Source of the DNA: Maridesulfovibrio sp.
Lineage (GTDB): Bacteria > Desulfobacterota > Desulfovibrionia > Desulfovibrionales > Desulfovibrionaceae
Length of the DNA stretch: 64,000 nt
Direction of reading: 5' to 3'
NCBI RefSeq assembly: GCF_963666665.1
Contig: NZ_OY762999.1
Coordinates: forward strand, 1,431,501-1,495,500
The number at the start of each line of letters is the position of its first letter. The first letter of the stretch is position 1. This document shows, one piece after another, positions 22,464 through 31,503 of this stretch. Below the pieces are notes generated by a model, which made no database searches, was not told the origin of the DNA, and worked only from the letters and a program-made list of their open reading frames with translations. Made by a program: the position numbers and the translations under genes.

Positions 22464-24770
22464 CTACTTAGTAGAGGTCTTAAACTTAAAACTGAGCTTT
22501 TCCTCTTCGCCCTTACCCTTGGTAGTGACAGAGACAGTTCCGCCCTTGACCAGCTTGCCGAAAAGGATTTCATCAGCGATTTCATCCTTGATGGAAGTCT
22601 GGATCAAACGGGCCATGGGCCTTGCTCCGTAAGCCGGATCGTGACCCTTTTCAGCCAGCCACCGGCGGGACTTCTTGTCCAGTTCGATGGATACTCTGTT
22701 ATCAAGCAGCTGCCCGTTGAGTTCCTTGATAAACTTCTCAACGATAAGCTCCATGACGTCAATCTGCAGTGAATTGAACGGCACGATTCCATCAAGCCTG
22801 TTGCGAAATTCAGGGCTGAAGATCTTTTCAACCGCCTTGATTCCGCGGCCCTTGTCTTCGCCACCCTTAACGCTGGCACCGAAACCGATTCCGCCCTTGG
22901 CCATTTCACGCGCTCCGGCGTTGGAGGTCATGAGCAGGACAACATGCCTGAAATCAGCCTTACGGCCATTGTTATCAGTAAGGGTGGCGTAATCCATGAC
23001 CTGCAGGAGGATGTTGAATACATCCGGATGAGCCTTTTCGATTTCATCAAAAAGAATCACGCAATGCGGGTTCTTGCGCACGCCTTCAGTGAGCAGACCG
23101 CCCTGATCAAATCCCACATAGCCCGGAGGCGCACCGATCAAACGGGCCACCGCATGCTTCTCCATGTACTCACTCATGTCAAAACGCATGAAATGTACGC
23201 CCATGGTTGAAGCCAGCTGACGGGCCAGTTCAGTCTTGCCAACCCCGGTGGGTCCGGTAAGCAGGAAGGAACCGGTAGGTCTGCCGACCTGCTTCATTCC
23301 TGCACGGGAGCGCAGGATGGCCTTGGTGATCAGATCCACAGCCTCGTCCTGTCCAAAAACAACGGACTTGAGGTTACTGTCCAGTTCCTGCAAGCGGGAA
23401 CGGTCGGACATGGTGATACGCCTTGTGGGAATACGGGCCATCTTGGAAATGACCTTCTCCACATCGGAAACCACAATACGATTGTCCTTACGCTTACGCT
23501 GGCTGAGATTGTAATAAGCCCCGGCCTCATCAATGACGTCAATGGCCTTATCCGGCAGAAAACGTTCATTGATATGCCTGCCGGAAAGCTCGGCAGCGGC
23601 CTTGATCGCCGAAGGAGCATAAAGCACGTGGTGATGTTCCTCGTAATAAGGCTTGAGGCCCTTGAGGATTTCTATGGTTTCTTCAACAGAAGGCTCACTG
23701 ATATCGATCTTCTGGAACCTGCGTGAAAGCGCACGGTCCTTTTCAAAATGATTCTTGTATTCTTCGTAGGTAGTGGCACCGATACAACGAATTTCACCGG
23801 ATGCAAGGAACGGCTTAAGAATGTTGGATGCATCCATGGAACCGCCGCTTACTGCCCCTGCTCCTACGATGGTGTGAATTTCATCCACAAAAAGGATGGC
23901 CCCTTCCTTATGCTTGAGCTGAGCCAGCACACCCTTGAGGCGTGATTCAAAATCACCGCGATACTTGGTTCCGGCCAGCAGTGCGCCCATATCAAGGGCA
24001 TACACATCGGTGTCAGCAAAAGACTCCGGCACATCATCCTTGGCAATGGCAAGGGCCAGACCTTCGGCCATGGCGGTCTTACCGACGCCGGGATCACCTA
24101 CGAAGATAGGGTTGTTCTTGCGCCTGCGGGAAAGAACCTGCAAAGTCCGCTCAACTTCGCTATCACGCCCGATAAGCGGATCAATCTTGCCGTCCCGGGC
24201 TCGCTGAGTGAGATTGGTGGTAAACTCTTCCAGCGGGGACTTTTTATCATCCTTGCCCCCGGAAGGCTTGCCTTCAGGAGAAGAACCGATTCCACCCTGC
24301 TGAGGATTGGGACTGATATCAAGCCCCTCACTCCAATCGTTTTCAGTCATTGAATGAGAAATATATTCAAGGATATCAAGACGTGAGATATCGTGTGTCT
24401 TCAAGAAGTAGACGGCATAAGAGTCTTCTTCCTCAAACATGGCGGCAACAACATCTCCCAATTCCACAACATCCTTGCCTGCGGCCTTCTTCTGCCAGAT
24501 AGCGCGCTGCAGGACACGTCTCACCCCCAGAGTCTGGATAACTTCAGTATCAACACCAGTGGGCAGGGGTTCGAGGTTTTCATCGAAAAAACGTTCCAGC
24601 TGGCTGCGAAGCTTGGTAAGCTCTGCCCCGCACCCGGCGAGAATGTCTGCACCCATCTCCTCCTGAATTATCGCATATAACAGATGTTCAAGAGTGAGGA
24701 ATTCGTGATTTCTAAGCCTGACTTCGTTAACCGCAGAAGTCAGTGCCTGTTCCAATGCCTTGCTGAGCAT
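22464..24770 (-). CDS. clpA: ATP-dependent Clp protease ATP-binding subunit ClpA
   Basis: ClpA is a double-AAA+ unfoldase that feeds substrates to ClpP. The 768-aa product has the N-terminal repeat domain (residues ~1-145), a first AAA module with Walker A GDPGVGKT and Walker B ILFVDEIHT, and a second module with GPTGVGKTELARQL and VILFDEIEKAHPDVF. A C-terminal D2 small domain ends in KGHDPAYGARPMARLI. It lacks the coiled-coil middle domain of ClpB, which supports ClpA. The ATG comes one base after the clpS stop codon, so clpS and clpA are coupled. With aat nearby, the gene set covers N-degron recognition and delivery. Confidence 0.97.
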   Translation of the reverse strand: MLSKALEQALTSAVNEVRLRNHEFLTLEHLLYAIIQEEMGADILAGCGAELTKLRSQLERFFDENLEPLPTGVDTEVIQTLGVRRVLQRAIWQKKAAGKDVVELGDVVAAMFEEEDSYAVYFLKTHDISRLDILEYISHSMTENDWSEGLDISPNPQQGGIGSSPEGKPSGGKDDKKSPLEEFTTNLTQRARDGKIDPLIGRDSEVERTLQVLSRRRKNNPIFVGDPGVGKTAMAEGLALAIAKDDVPESFADTDVYALDMGALLAGTKYRGDFESRLKGVLAQLKHKEGAILFVDEIHTIVGAGAVSGGSMDASNILKPFLASGEIRCIGATTYEEYKNHFEKDRALSRRFQKIDISEPSVEETIEILKGLKPYYEEHHHVLYAPSAIKAAAELSGRHINERFLPDKAIDVIDEAGAYYNLSQRKRKDNRIVVSDVEKVISKMARIPTRRITMSDRSRLQELDSNLKSVVFGQDEAVDLITKAILRSRAGMKQVGRPTGSFLLTGPTGVGKTELARQLASTMGVHFMRFDMSEYMEKHAVARLIGAPPGYVGFDQGGLLTEGVRKNPHCVILFDEIEKAHPDVFNILLQVMDYATLTDNNGRKADFRHVVLLMTSNAGAREMAKGGIGFGASVKGGEDKGRGIKAVEKIFSPEFRNRLDGIVPFNSLQIDVMELIVEKFIKELNGQLLDNRVSIELDKKSRRWLAEKGHDPAYGARPMARLIQTSIKDEIADEILFGKLVKGGTVSVTTKGKGEEEKLSFKFKTSTK

Positions 24771-24771
24771 A

Positions 24772-25080
24772 CTAGACCTCTTCGATTGTGCATTTCAGCG
24801 GATAGCCTGCCTGCTGTGCAAGCTGCTTGACCATTTCAACGCGAGTTTCAGCAACTTCTGCCGTGTAAACTCCACATACCCCGACTCCGTCATTATGGAC
24901 TTGGAGCATTATTTTTGTGGATTCCTCTTCTGTTTTCCTGAAAACCTGCATGAGCACGGCCACAACGAATTCCATGGAAGTATAGTCGTCATTGTGCAAA
25001 AGCACACGGAACTTCCGAGGTTCCTTCAGCTCGTCCTCCAGCAGTACATCTGACTCAAAATTTTCTTTATATTCAGCCAT
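24772..25080 (-). CDS. clpS: Clp protease adaptor ClpS
   Basis: ClpS binds N-terminal Leu, Phe, Tyr or Trp of substrates and docks on the ClpA N-domain. The 102-aa protein has a flexible acidic N-terminus followed by the core VLLHNDDYTSMEFVVAVLMQ, where the Asn-Asp pair and Met line the N-degron pocket. The conserved later block is HNDGVGVCGVYTAEVAE, with the His of the pocket. It is first in the clpS-clpA operon; the start has no strong Shine-Dalgarno visible in the AT-rich leader. Confidence 0.96.
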   Translation of the reverse strand: MAEYKENFESDVLLEDELKEPRKFRVLLHNDDYTSMEFVVAVLMQVFRKTEEESTKIMLQVHNDGVGVCGVYTAEVAETRVEMVKQLAQQAGYPLKCTIEEV

Positions 25081-25203
25081 TTTTTTAACTTTAAATATTT
25101 TTATGTTCTACTATATCTAACAATAAGAACAATTTCCCCACCTGTCGAGGAAGATTTGTTTATTTTTGTGCTATAAAAAAACTAAATCACTATAAATCAA
25201 AAC

Positions 25204-25779
25204 TTAAAGTAATTCTTGAATTTCTTCAGGGGTAAACACAAAATTTTCATCAGGGTCCAAGCCGCGATCATTTCTATAATCCCGATTTAGCTCATGATAT
25301 GTCTTCTTGCAGGCATCATCTGAACTTAGCCCCAACCTATCAGCACAGGACAAAATTCCGTCCTCTGGTCCTTCAATTTCAATAAATGGACCAAATGGGA
25401 GCAGATCCAGACAGATATGACATCCTGCAAACTCCCATTCCTCACGTATCTTTTCATAGCTGAAAACAGGAGAATACCCCAAGACCTGCAATGCAGCCAC
25501 GGTCTCATCAAAGTTTGAGACCTCTGTTTCGTGCTCAATGTAAACCTTTGCCTTTCCGGAAACCGGAGCTGCAGGAATACGTTTAACAGTCATAGTTACC
25601 TTATCCGCCTGACGTACCCGCAGCAATGCTGACCTTTTATATAAAGTACGCCCCGGATCATCGAGCACAACATTACGTTCATAATGCCGGGTAAGCATCT
25701 TAGCCCCCTGCTCTTTCATAATCATCCGAGCTTTGTCGTGATCGGCATTCAGGTATTTCAATTCGGTTTCTAGGGCCAT
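25204..25779 (-). CDS. CYTH domain protein (class IV adenylate cyclase-like)
   Basis: The 191-aa protein begins with the CYTH signature ETELKY (ExExK). The acidic and basic tunnel residues follow: YKRSALLRVRQADKVTMTVK, KVYIEHETEVSNFDE, EKIREEWEF, CLDLLPFGPFIEIEGPED and KTYHELNRDYRN. CYTH enzymes act on triphosphates; members include class IV adenylate cyclase CyaB and thiamine or inorganic triphosphatases. The FGPFIEIEG stretch fits the CyaB side, but activity cannot be decided from sequence. It is alone between clpS and the divergent crcB. Confidence 0.85.
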   Translation of the reverse strand: MALETELKYLNADHDKARMIMKEQGAKMLTRHYERNVVLDDPGRTLYKRSALLRVRQADKVTMTVKRIPAAPVSGKAKVYIEHETEVSNFDETVAALQVLGYSPVFSYEKIREEWEFAGCHICLDLLPFGPFIEIEGPEDGILSCADRLGLSSDDACKKTYHELNRDYRNDRGLDPDENFVFTPEEIQELL

Positions 25780-25848
25780 TTTCCTTTTCTCTCTTAACTT
25801 GAAGTGCTACAAAATATTAATAAATGAACGTCACTGAAGGAATTTTAA

Positions 25849-26229
25849 ATGCATAAATACTTATACATCGCGGCTGGCGGGGCAGTCGGAAGCCTATGCC
25901 GTTATATTGTTTCCGGCATAACACAGCGGATGTTCGCCACATCCTTCCCCATAGGAACATTTTCAGTGAATATGCTCGGCTGCCTTTTTTTCGGGCTGGT
26001 TACCGGACTATTTGAAGAGCGTCTCGGATTCCCGCCGGAGATGCGCCTCCTCATTTTAACCGGATTCATGGGCGCATTCACCACATTTTCGACCTACATG
26101 TTTGAGTCAACCAACCTTATTAAATCAGGCCAGTGGGCCATGACCGCTCTGAACATTGGCGGGCAGAGTGTGCTGGGATTCGTCTGCATTATCGGCGGGC
26201 TGGCTCTGGGCAGATTGATTGTTTCCTGA
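25849..26229 (+). CDS. crcB: Fluoride ion channel CrcB (Fluc)
   Basis: CrcB/Fluc forms a dimeric fluoride exporter in the inner membrane. The 126-aa protein has four hydrophobic helices and the family motifs GGAVGSLCRYIVSG, TFSVNMLGCLFFGLVTG (polar-track Asn), GFMGAFTTFSTYMFES (phenylalanine box and sodium site) and a Gly-rich last helix. AAGGA precedes the ATG. I looked for a fluoride riboswitch in the 69-bp leader and saw none. The DUF190 gene follows 33 bp later, as is common for crcB loci. Confidence 0.95.
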   Translation: MHKYLYIAAGGAVGSLCRYIVSGITQRMFATSFPIGTFSVNMLGCLFFGLVTGLFEERLGFPPEMRLLILTGFMGAFTTFSTYMFESTNLIKSGQWAMTALNIGGQSVLGFVCIIGGLALGRLIVS

Positions 26230-26262
26230 TTCTAAGCAACCATTTAATACGGAGAACTCGCC

Positions 26263-26610
26263 ATGACCTTAACGGAAAAAGCTGTAAGACTCAAAATATT
26301 CACTGGAGAGGAAAATAGAATCAAGCACCGCCCCCTTTACGAAGTAATCGTAGAAGAAGCGCGTAACCAAGGGCTCGCCGGGGCCTCGGTATATCGAGGT
26401 GTGATGGGCTACGGAGCAAACAGTCAGGTCCGCACAACTTCCATCCTCAGGCTGTCCGAAGACCTGCCACTGATCATCGAGATCATTGACAGGCCCGAAA
26501 AAATTGAAAGATTCACAGATTTTCTGAGTGAAAACATGACTGAAGGACTGGTCACAGCCGAAGAGGTGAACATAGTCATTCACAAACACAACAAAGGCGA
26601 AAAGCAGTAA
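26263..26610 (+). CDS. DUF190 domain protein
   Basis: The 115-aa protein fits DUF190, a PII-like family: LKIFTGEENRIKHRPLYEVI, EEARNQGLAGASVYRGVMGYG and SEDLPLIIEIIDRPEKIERF. It is a frequent crcB neighbour, suggesting a regulatory or accessory role in fluoride handling, though no mechanism is established. CGGAGAACTC precedes the ATG. It is in the crcB transcript and converges with cheB (8-bp gap). Confidence 0.92.
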   Translation: MTLTEKAVRLKIFTGEENRIKHRPLYEVIVEEARNQGLAGASVYRGVMGYGANSQVRTTSILRLSEDLPLIIEIIDRPEKIERFTDFLSENMTEGLVTAEEVNIVIHKHNKGEKQ

Positions 26611-26618
26611 CGGAATCG

Positions 26619-27692
26619 CTAACGGCTACAAAAATTAACCACCGCGCCGGGAATATTCTTAAGCGGCATAATCTTATCAACTCCGCCTAGTTTAATGGCT
26701 TCCTGCGGCATACCAAAGACGACGCAGGAAGCCTCATCCTGTGCGATACAGTATGTTCCGGAGTCGTGCATTTCTTTCATGCCCTTTGCCCCGTCGTCAC
26801 CCATTCCGGTCATAATTACACCCACAGCATTTTTTCCGGCACTGGATGCTCCTGAGCGAAAAAGCACATCCACGGAAGGTCTGTGGCGACTGACCAAAGG
26901 ACCATCTTTAATCTCAACATAGTAGCGGGCTCCAGAACGCTTGAGAAGCATATGCTTATTGCCCGGAGCAATCAAAGCCTGCCCCCTCAGGATGCTGTCC
27001 CCGTCTCTTGCTTCCTTGACCGTAATGCGGCAAATGGTATCCAACCTTGAAGCAAAAGCAGCCGTAAATTTTTCCGGCATATGCTGCACAATGGCAATCC
27101 CCGGACAATCAAGCGGCATACTTTGCAGAAAACCTTGAATCGCCTCTGTTCCTCCGGTTGAAGCACCGACGAGTATTACTTTATCGGTGGTCTGCAAAGC
27201 TGTAGTGCGAGGCCGGGATTTAGGCAGAACCGCATCAGCAGTAAGCTTGGGCTGAACTGTCATCGGACGGGCAGAAAGCTTGCTTGGTCTAGTCATAGCC
27301 GCTGCTTTAACCACATCACAAACCCGGATACTGGACTCCTCAAAAAACTTCTTGGTACCTATCTTCGGCTTAGTAATCACATCCACCGCCCCGTATTCAA
27401 GAGCTTTCATATAAGCATCCGAACCCTGTTCTGTAAGGGTAGAACAAATAACCACAGGCACAGGATGCTGGGTCATTAACTTGCGTAGAAAAGTAAGTCC
27501 GTCCATTTTAGGCATTTCAATATCAAGAGTAATTACATCCGGAACAACCCTTTTCATTATTTCTGCTGCTGCAAAAGGATCACCGGCACTGCCTACTATT
27601 TCTATATTGGAATCAGTAGCAAAAAGCTGCTGTAATGCCTGACGAACCAGAGCGGAATCATCAACAATCAACACCTTGGTTTTCTTCTTCAT
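26619..27692 (-). CDS. cheB: Chemotaxis protein-glutamate methylesterase/deamidase
   Basis: CheB removes methyl groups from chemoreceptors and is switched on by CheA. The 357-aa protein has a receiver domain (1-120) with phospho-acceptor D57 (VITLDIEM). A linker of about 45 residues leads to the methylesterase domain with catalytic S178 (GASTGGT), H204 (VQHMPEKF) and the Asp in MGDDGAKG (299-300). It lies two bases downstream of the cheR stop in the order cheA-cheR-cheB. There are no cheW, cheY or receptor genes in the window, so the receptors served are unknown. Confidence 0.97.
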   Translation of the reverse strand: MKKKTKVLIVDDSALVRQALQQLFATDSNIEIVGSAGDPFAAAEIMKRVVPDVITLDIEMPKMDGLTFLRKLMTQHPVPVVICSTLTEQGSDAYMKALEYGAVDVITKPKIGTKKFFEESSIRVCDVVKAAAMTRPSKLSARPMTVQPKLTADAVLPKSRPRTTALQTTDKVILVGASTGGTEAIQGFLQSMPLDCPGIAIVQHMPEKFTAAFASRLDTICRITVKEARDGDSILRGQALIAPGNKHMLLKRSGARYYVEIKDGPLVSRHRPSVDVLFRSGASSAGKNAVGVIMTGMGDDGAKGMKEMHDSGTYCIAQDEASCVVFGMPQEAIKLGGVDKIMPLKNIPGAVVNFCSR

Positions 27693-27694
27693 AA

Positions 27695-28582
27695 CTAAAC
27701 CTTTTGGTAAACAGTGGGAGCAATCTGCCTGACTGGCAGTTCCATTCCTGAAATACTTTCAGAGTGCCCGATGAACAAGTATCCGCCTTTGGATAAAGTG
27801 GAACAAAATTTCTTAAACAAAGAGTATTGTGTAGCCCTGTCAAAATATATGACTACGTTGCGACAGAATATTATATCTTTTTGATCCTTGAACGGAAAAG
27901 GCTCCATGAAATTAAGCCTCCGGAAATCCACCTTGTTACGCAATGCCGGAACAACCCGGACCAACGGCTTGGCCCGGTCTTTACTTTTGAGCAGGTACTT
28001 TTTCTTCAGGGCCATTGGGACCACGTCCACCTTGCTCATTGGATAAACGGCGTTGATAGCCTTGCGAAGGATATCAGTAGAAATATCCGTAGCCATTAAG
28101 GAGTACTTGAAACTAGGGTTCTTTTCGGCAAATTCCTCGAGGACCATACACAGTGTATATGGTTCCTCTCCGCTGGAACATCCCGCAGACCAGACTTTAA
28201 CAGGCCTGCTGTTACGCTGGCACAGATCAGGCAAAACTGTGCTCAACAATAACTCAAAATGTTTAGGCTCCCGGAAAAAATCCGTTGTATTGGTTGTGAC
28301 TACATCAATAAGCGAAGCCAATTCCCTTTCAAAACCTCCTGGGCTGAAGAGAAAATCGCAATACTGTGAATGACAACTGAAACCGAGAGCACGTAACCTT
28401 TTCTGAAGACGCGCCTCAAGCATTGTCTTCTTGGAAGGCGGCATCTTGATTCCGAACTCCTCCTTTATCAGCTTACTGAATTTGCCGAAATCAGAGTCAG
28501 TCATCTTAGGCATAAGCGCTACCGGAACTTGCTCCCCTTTCCTGGGCTTTCCTTTATCCTTTTTGCCTTTTTTAAAAACCAT
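27695..28582 (-). CDS. cheR: Chemotaxis protein methyltransferase
   Basis: CheR methylates receptor glutamates with S-adenosylmethionine, balancing CheB. The 295-aa protein has a basic N-terminal extension (residues 1-25). An all-helical domain follows (SKLIKEEFGIKMPPSKKTMLEARLQKR), then the SAM-binding domain with VVTTNTTDFFREP, VWSAGCSSGEEPYTLCMVL, LMATDISTDIL and KDIIFCRNVVIYFD. The start ATG overlaps the cheA stop by one base (TGATG). Confidence 0.97.
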   Translation of the reverse strand: MVFKKGKKDKGKPRKGEQVPVALMPKMTDSDFGKFSKLIKEEFGIKMPPSKKTMLEARLQKRLRALGFSCHSQYCDFLFSPGGFERELASLIDVVTTNTTDFFREPKHFELLLSTVLPDLCQRNSRPVKVWSAGCSSGEEPYTLCMVLEEFAEKNPSFKYSLMATDISTDILRKAINAVYPMSKVDVVPMALKKKYLLKSKDRAKPLVRVVPALRNKVDFRRLNFMEPFPFKDQKDIIFCRNVVIYFDRATQYSLFKKFCSTLSKGGYLFIGHSESISGMELPVRQIAPTVYQKV

Positions 28583-30777
28583 CAGCCAGCCGCCTTTATT
28601 TCAGCAAGAACTGTCCTGAATAATTTCGGGATATCCAGAATCAACGCGAGGGTTCCATCTCCTTTAATAGTTGCTCCGGAAATGCCTTCCACATCACGGT
28701 ACACACGTCCCAGACTTTTAATTACAGTCTGATGCTCACCGATAACAGTATCCACAACAACACCTATTCTACTGCCATCGAGTCCGGTAATGACAATCTG
28801 TTCAATGGGCGGAGATTCTCCCTCAACTTCGAACCATTCACGAATCCTGATATACGGGACAATCTCACCGCGCAGGTTAACGAACTGCTGGCCATTGGCC
28901 TCTTCAACATCCTTACTGGTGAGTTCAACGCACTCTTCAACCAAGGAAAGCGGAATGACAAAATAATCATCACCGACGCGAACCTGCAGACCATCGATAA
29001 TCGCAAGAGTAAGCGGCAGCCTGATGGTTATGATTGTTCCCTGTCCTTCTTTACTTGTAATATCAATACTGCCCCGCAGGGAATCAATGGCCCGTTTTAC
29101 AACGTCCATCCCCACACCGCGACCGGAAACATTGGTCACACTCTGGGCAGTGGAAAATCCCGGCTCGAAAATAAGATTAAAAATATCTTTATCGCCAAGA
29201 TCCTGATCAGTGGAAATAAGTCCTTTTTCAACCGCCTTCGCCTTAATGACCTCCGTAGACATACCCTTACCGTCGTCTTCGATAATGATGAGTACATCAC
29301 CACCGGAATGTTCTGCTGTAAGCGTGATGGTGCCCCGGCGAGGCTTGCCCTTTGCTGTCCGCTTTTCAGGCCCTTCGATGCCGTGGTCAATAGAATTACG
29401 AAGCAGGTGTACAAGGGGGTCGCCAAGACGCTCGATAACGGTCTTATCCAGCTCGGTTTCTGCCCCGTTGGTATTAAGGTCTATCTCTTTACCGAGGTCT
29501 TCGGAAAGATCGCGGACAAGACGCCTGAACTTACTGAAAGTTGTTCCGATGGGCAGCATTCGAATTCCGAGAGTACTGTCCCTGAGTTCATCGGAAAGAC
29601 GCTCGAGTTCCTCAGAAAGAGCGGTCAAGGAAGGGTCGGCCTTGGAACTGACCACCTGACTGATCTGGGCCTGAACGATGACCAGTTCGCCGACAAGGTC
29701 CACCAGATAGTCCAGTTTTTCAGCGGAGACTCGAATAGAAGAGGCAGTATCAACCTTTTTACGAGATTTCTTAGCTGCTGATTTAAATTCTTTTGTCGCT
29801 GTCTGCTCTGCCAGGGCACTTTCCACTTTCTGCTTGCTGACTACACCCTTCTCAGTAAGCAATTCACCCAAGGGCTTCTGATCGACCAAAGGCTTCTGGA
29901 CGGCCAAAGCCTCATCAATGGCTTCGGAGGCTACAGCACCCCTTTCAACAAGGATTTCACCCAGCTTTTTAGTCTGCGCAGGTTCAGCGGAAAGATCTTC
30001 ATTCTCATCATCATGGTGAGGATCAAATATATCTGCAACATCTTCCCGCGCGACTTCGCGCACATTCACAGTTACCGGTATATCGGTAAAAAAGAAAATC
30101 TCCTCAATAGACATGGAGTCCGCACTACTCTGAAAAATAACATCCCACCAGACTTCGTCATCCCTGTGCAGAACTTTTGAACACACAACTCCTATCTGGC
30201 CAAGATCTTCCAAAAGAGGATCGAGGTTTTCTTCTTCAACGTCATTGCCTGCGGCAACCTTAATGACAATCTGATAAAGGCTTTTCAACGATTGACTAGA
30301 GCAAGATTCTTTAACATCAACCTCAGTTATTTCATCTGGTTCTATTTCTTCACCAGAAGCAACTGTTGTTTCATCTTCTATTTCCTGCTCGATTTCGGCC
30401 CCGTCAGCGGCAACATCTTTCAAACCTTCGAGAATGCCGTTCCCTACACTGCTATCCCCTTCACCGGTTGAAGATTCTAGCATGGAATAAATATGATCAC
30501 GTGCAGCAAGAGAAAGGCTCAACAAATTTTTAGTTATCGCAAGCTCCCCATTCCTGACCTTATCAAATATGGTCTCAACTTCATGGGTAAATTCAGCAAT
30601 GGCTTCAAAGCCAAACATAGACCCGGAACCTTTAATCGTATGCAGCGCTCTGAAGACACGGTTGATAATATCCATATCATCAGGAACATCTTCAAGTTCA
30701 AGCAAAGAGGTTTCAAGCTCACCCAGTAATTCGTATGCTTCTTCCTTGAATACTTGAGTTGTCATATCATCAGACAT
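28582..30777 (-). CDS. cheA: Chemotaxis histidine kinase CheA with tandem MshEN-like motif
   Basis: The 731-aa kinase has an HPt domain with H46 (RALHTIKGSGSM). An acidic region (~100-160) and a P2-like segment (~160-245) follow. Two copies of a 24-residue MshEN-like motif (271-294 and 302-325) come before the dimerisation domain (~345-405), HATPase_c (LVHLLRNSIDHGIE, EDDGKGM, GRGVGMDVV) and CheW-like domain (~590-731, VIPLSLVEECVEL). It phosphorylates response regulators in a chemosensory pathway. The two inserted motifs are unusual (see findings). It heads the cheA-cheR-cheB operon. Confidence 0.96.
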   Translation of the reverse strand: MSDDMTTQVFKEEAYELLGELETSLLELEDVPDDMDIINRVFRALHTIKGSGSMFGFEAIAEFTHEVETIFDKVRNGELAITKNLLSLSLAARDHIYSMLESSTGEGDSSVGNGILEGLKDVAADGAEIEQEIEDETTVASGEEIEPDEITEVDVKESCSSQSLKSLYQIVIKVAAGNDVEEENLDPLLEDLGQIGVVCSKVLHRDDEVWWDVIFQSSADSMSIEEIFFFTDIPVTVNVREVAREDVADIFDPHHDDENEDLSAEPAQTKKLGEILVERGAVASEAIDEALAVQKPLVDQKPLGELLTEKGVVSKQKVESALAEQTATKEFKSAAKKSRKKVDTASSIRVSAEKLDYLVDLVGELVIVQAQISQVVSSKADPSLTALSEELERLSDELRDSTLGIRMLPIGTTFSKFRRLVRDLSEDLGKEIDLNTNGAETELDKTVIERLGDPLVHLLRNSIDHGIEGPEKRTAKGKPRRGTITLTAEHSGGDVLIIIEDDGKGMSTEVIKAKAVEKGLISTDQDLGDKDIFNLIFEPGFSTAQSVTNVSGRGVGMDVVKRAIDSLRGSIDITSKEGQGTIITIRLPLTLAIIDGLQVRVGDDYFVIPLSLVEECVELTSKDVEEANGQQFVNLRGEIVPYIRIREWFEVEGESPPIEQIVITGLDGSRIGVVVDTVIGEHQTVIKSLGRVYRDVEGISGATIKGDGTLALILDIPKLFRTVLAEIKAAG

Positions 30778-30880
30778 ATAAAATTCTCCAAGTCATTTGA
30801 ATTGGCTGATAAACACTTCTATTTTTAAACATTTAATCAATTTCAATCAAGCAGTATAATTATCTAAGGCGTAAAAAATG

Positions 30881-30911
30881 CAAAAAGGCCCTTTGAAACC
30901 AAAGGACCTTT
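30881..30911 (-). terminator. Rho-independent terminator after the DUF2062 gene
   Basis: Stem AAAGGCCCTTTG/CAAAGGACCTTT (30884-30895 with 30900-30911, one mismatch) is followed by a short T run on the minus strand. It ends the fusA-DUF2062 transcript and separates it from cheA. Confidence 0.75.
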
Positions 30912-30980
30912 CTTAATTATCACGAAATCTCACAAAAAAAAGCATCTTTTCCCGATGTAAGATTTTTAAGATAAACAACT

Positions 30981-31484
30981 CTATAATTTCTTCCTGCGGG
31001 CAAGCATCCGCAAAGCTTTACGCCTGCGATAACGACGTATAAAATGCAAGGCAATAAAATAGGAAACTATCCCCAGAGGAACACCAAGAACAAATCCGCC
31101 AAAAATAAGGATTGTCACACCCTGCCAGCCGATTTCCATAAAATCCGAAACCTGCCACTTGGCCGGATCAAACTGAACTTCGATCGGCAGCAGGAATGTG
31201 CCGATCTTGAACTGCACATAATAGAAAAGCAGCCAGTTAAACGGATTGGATATCCATGTAGCAATGGCCGCGGCAATCTTGCTGCTGCGGGTAAAGAAAG
31301 CCATAACAACAGCAATGACCGTTTGCAGAGGAAGCCCCGGTATAACCGGAAAACATCCTCCGAAAACACCACAGGCGACCCCCATAGCGATGTTATGCGG
31401 GGATGCGTTGATACGCATCAATTTTAAATAATATAATTTGAGAAGCCTCTTTAACTTCTCCCATCTGCTGAAATTCCTCTGCAT
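30981..31484 (-). CDS. DUF2062 membrane protein
   Basis: The 167-aa protein fits DUF2062: a basic N-terminus, then SPHNIAMGVACGVFGGCFPVI and PLQTVIAVVMAFFTRSSKIAAA, a segment TWISNPFNWLLFYYVQFKIG, then a long final helix (GWQGVTILIFGGFVLGVPLG) and a very basic tail (RRYRRRKALRMLARRKK). It is an inner-membrane protein of unknown role. I start at the ATG at 31484, which has AAGGGA about 6 nt upstream. The longer frame from 31520 overlaps the fusA end by 17 bp and lacks a good site. It is probably in one transcript with fusA. Confidence 0.88.
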   Translation of the reverse strand: MQRNFSRWEKLKRLLKLYYLKLMRINASPHNIAMGVACGVFGGCFPVIPGLPLQTVIAVVMAFFTRSSKIAAAIATWISNPFNWLLFYYVQFKIGTFLLPIEVQFDPAKWQVSDFMEIGWQGVTILIFGGFVLGVPLGIVSYFIALHFIRRYRRRKALRMLARRKKL

Positions 31485-31503
31485 CAACTTCCCTTTGTTG
31501 AAT

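Noticed and set aside
25780..25848. Fluoride riboswitch upstream of crcB
   Set aside because: The 69-bp leader is AT-rich and lacks the conserved pseudoknot sequence I would expect.
28732..29781. A 349-codon plus-strand frame antisense to cheA
   Set aside because: The CheA frame carries all kinase motifs; the antisense product matches nothing and has no supporting ribosome-binding site.
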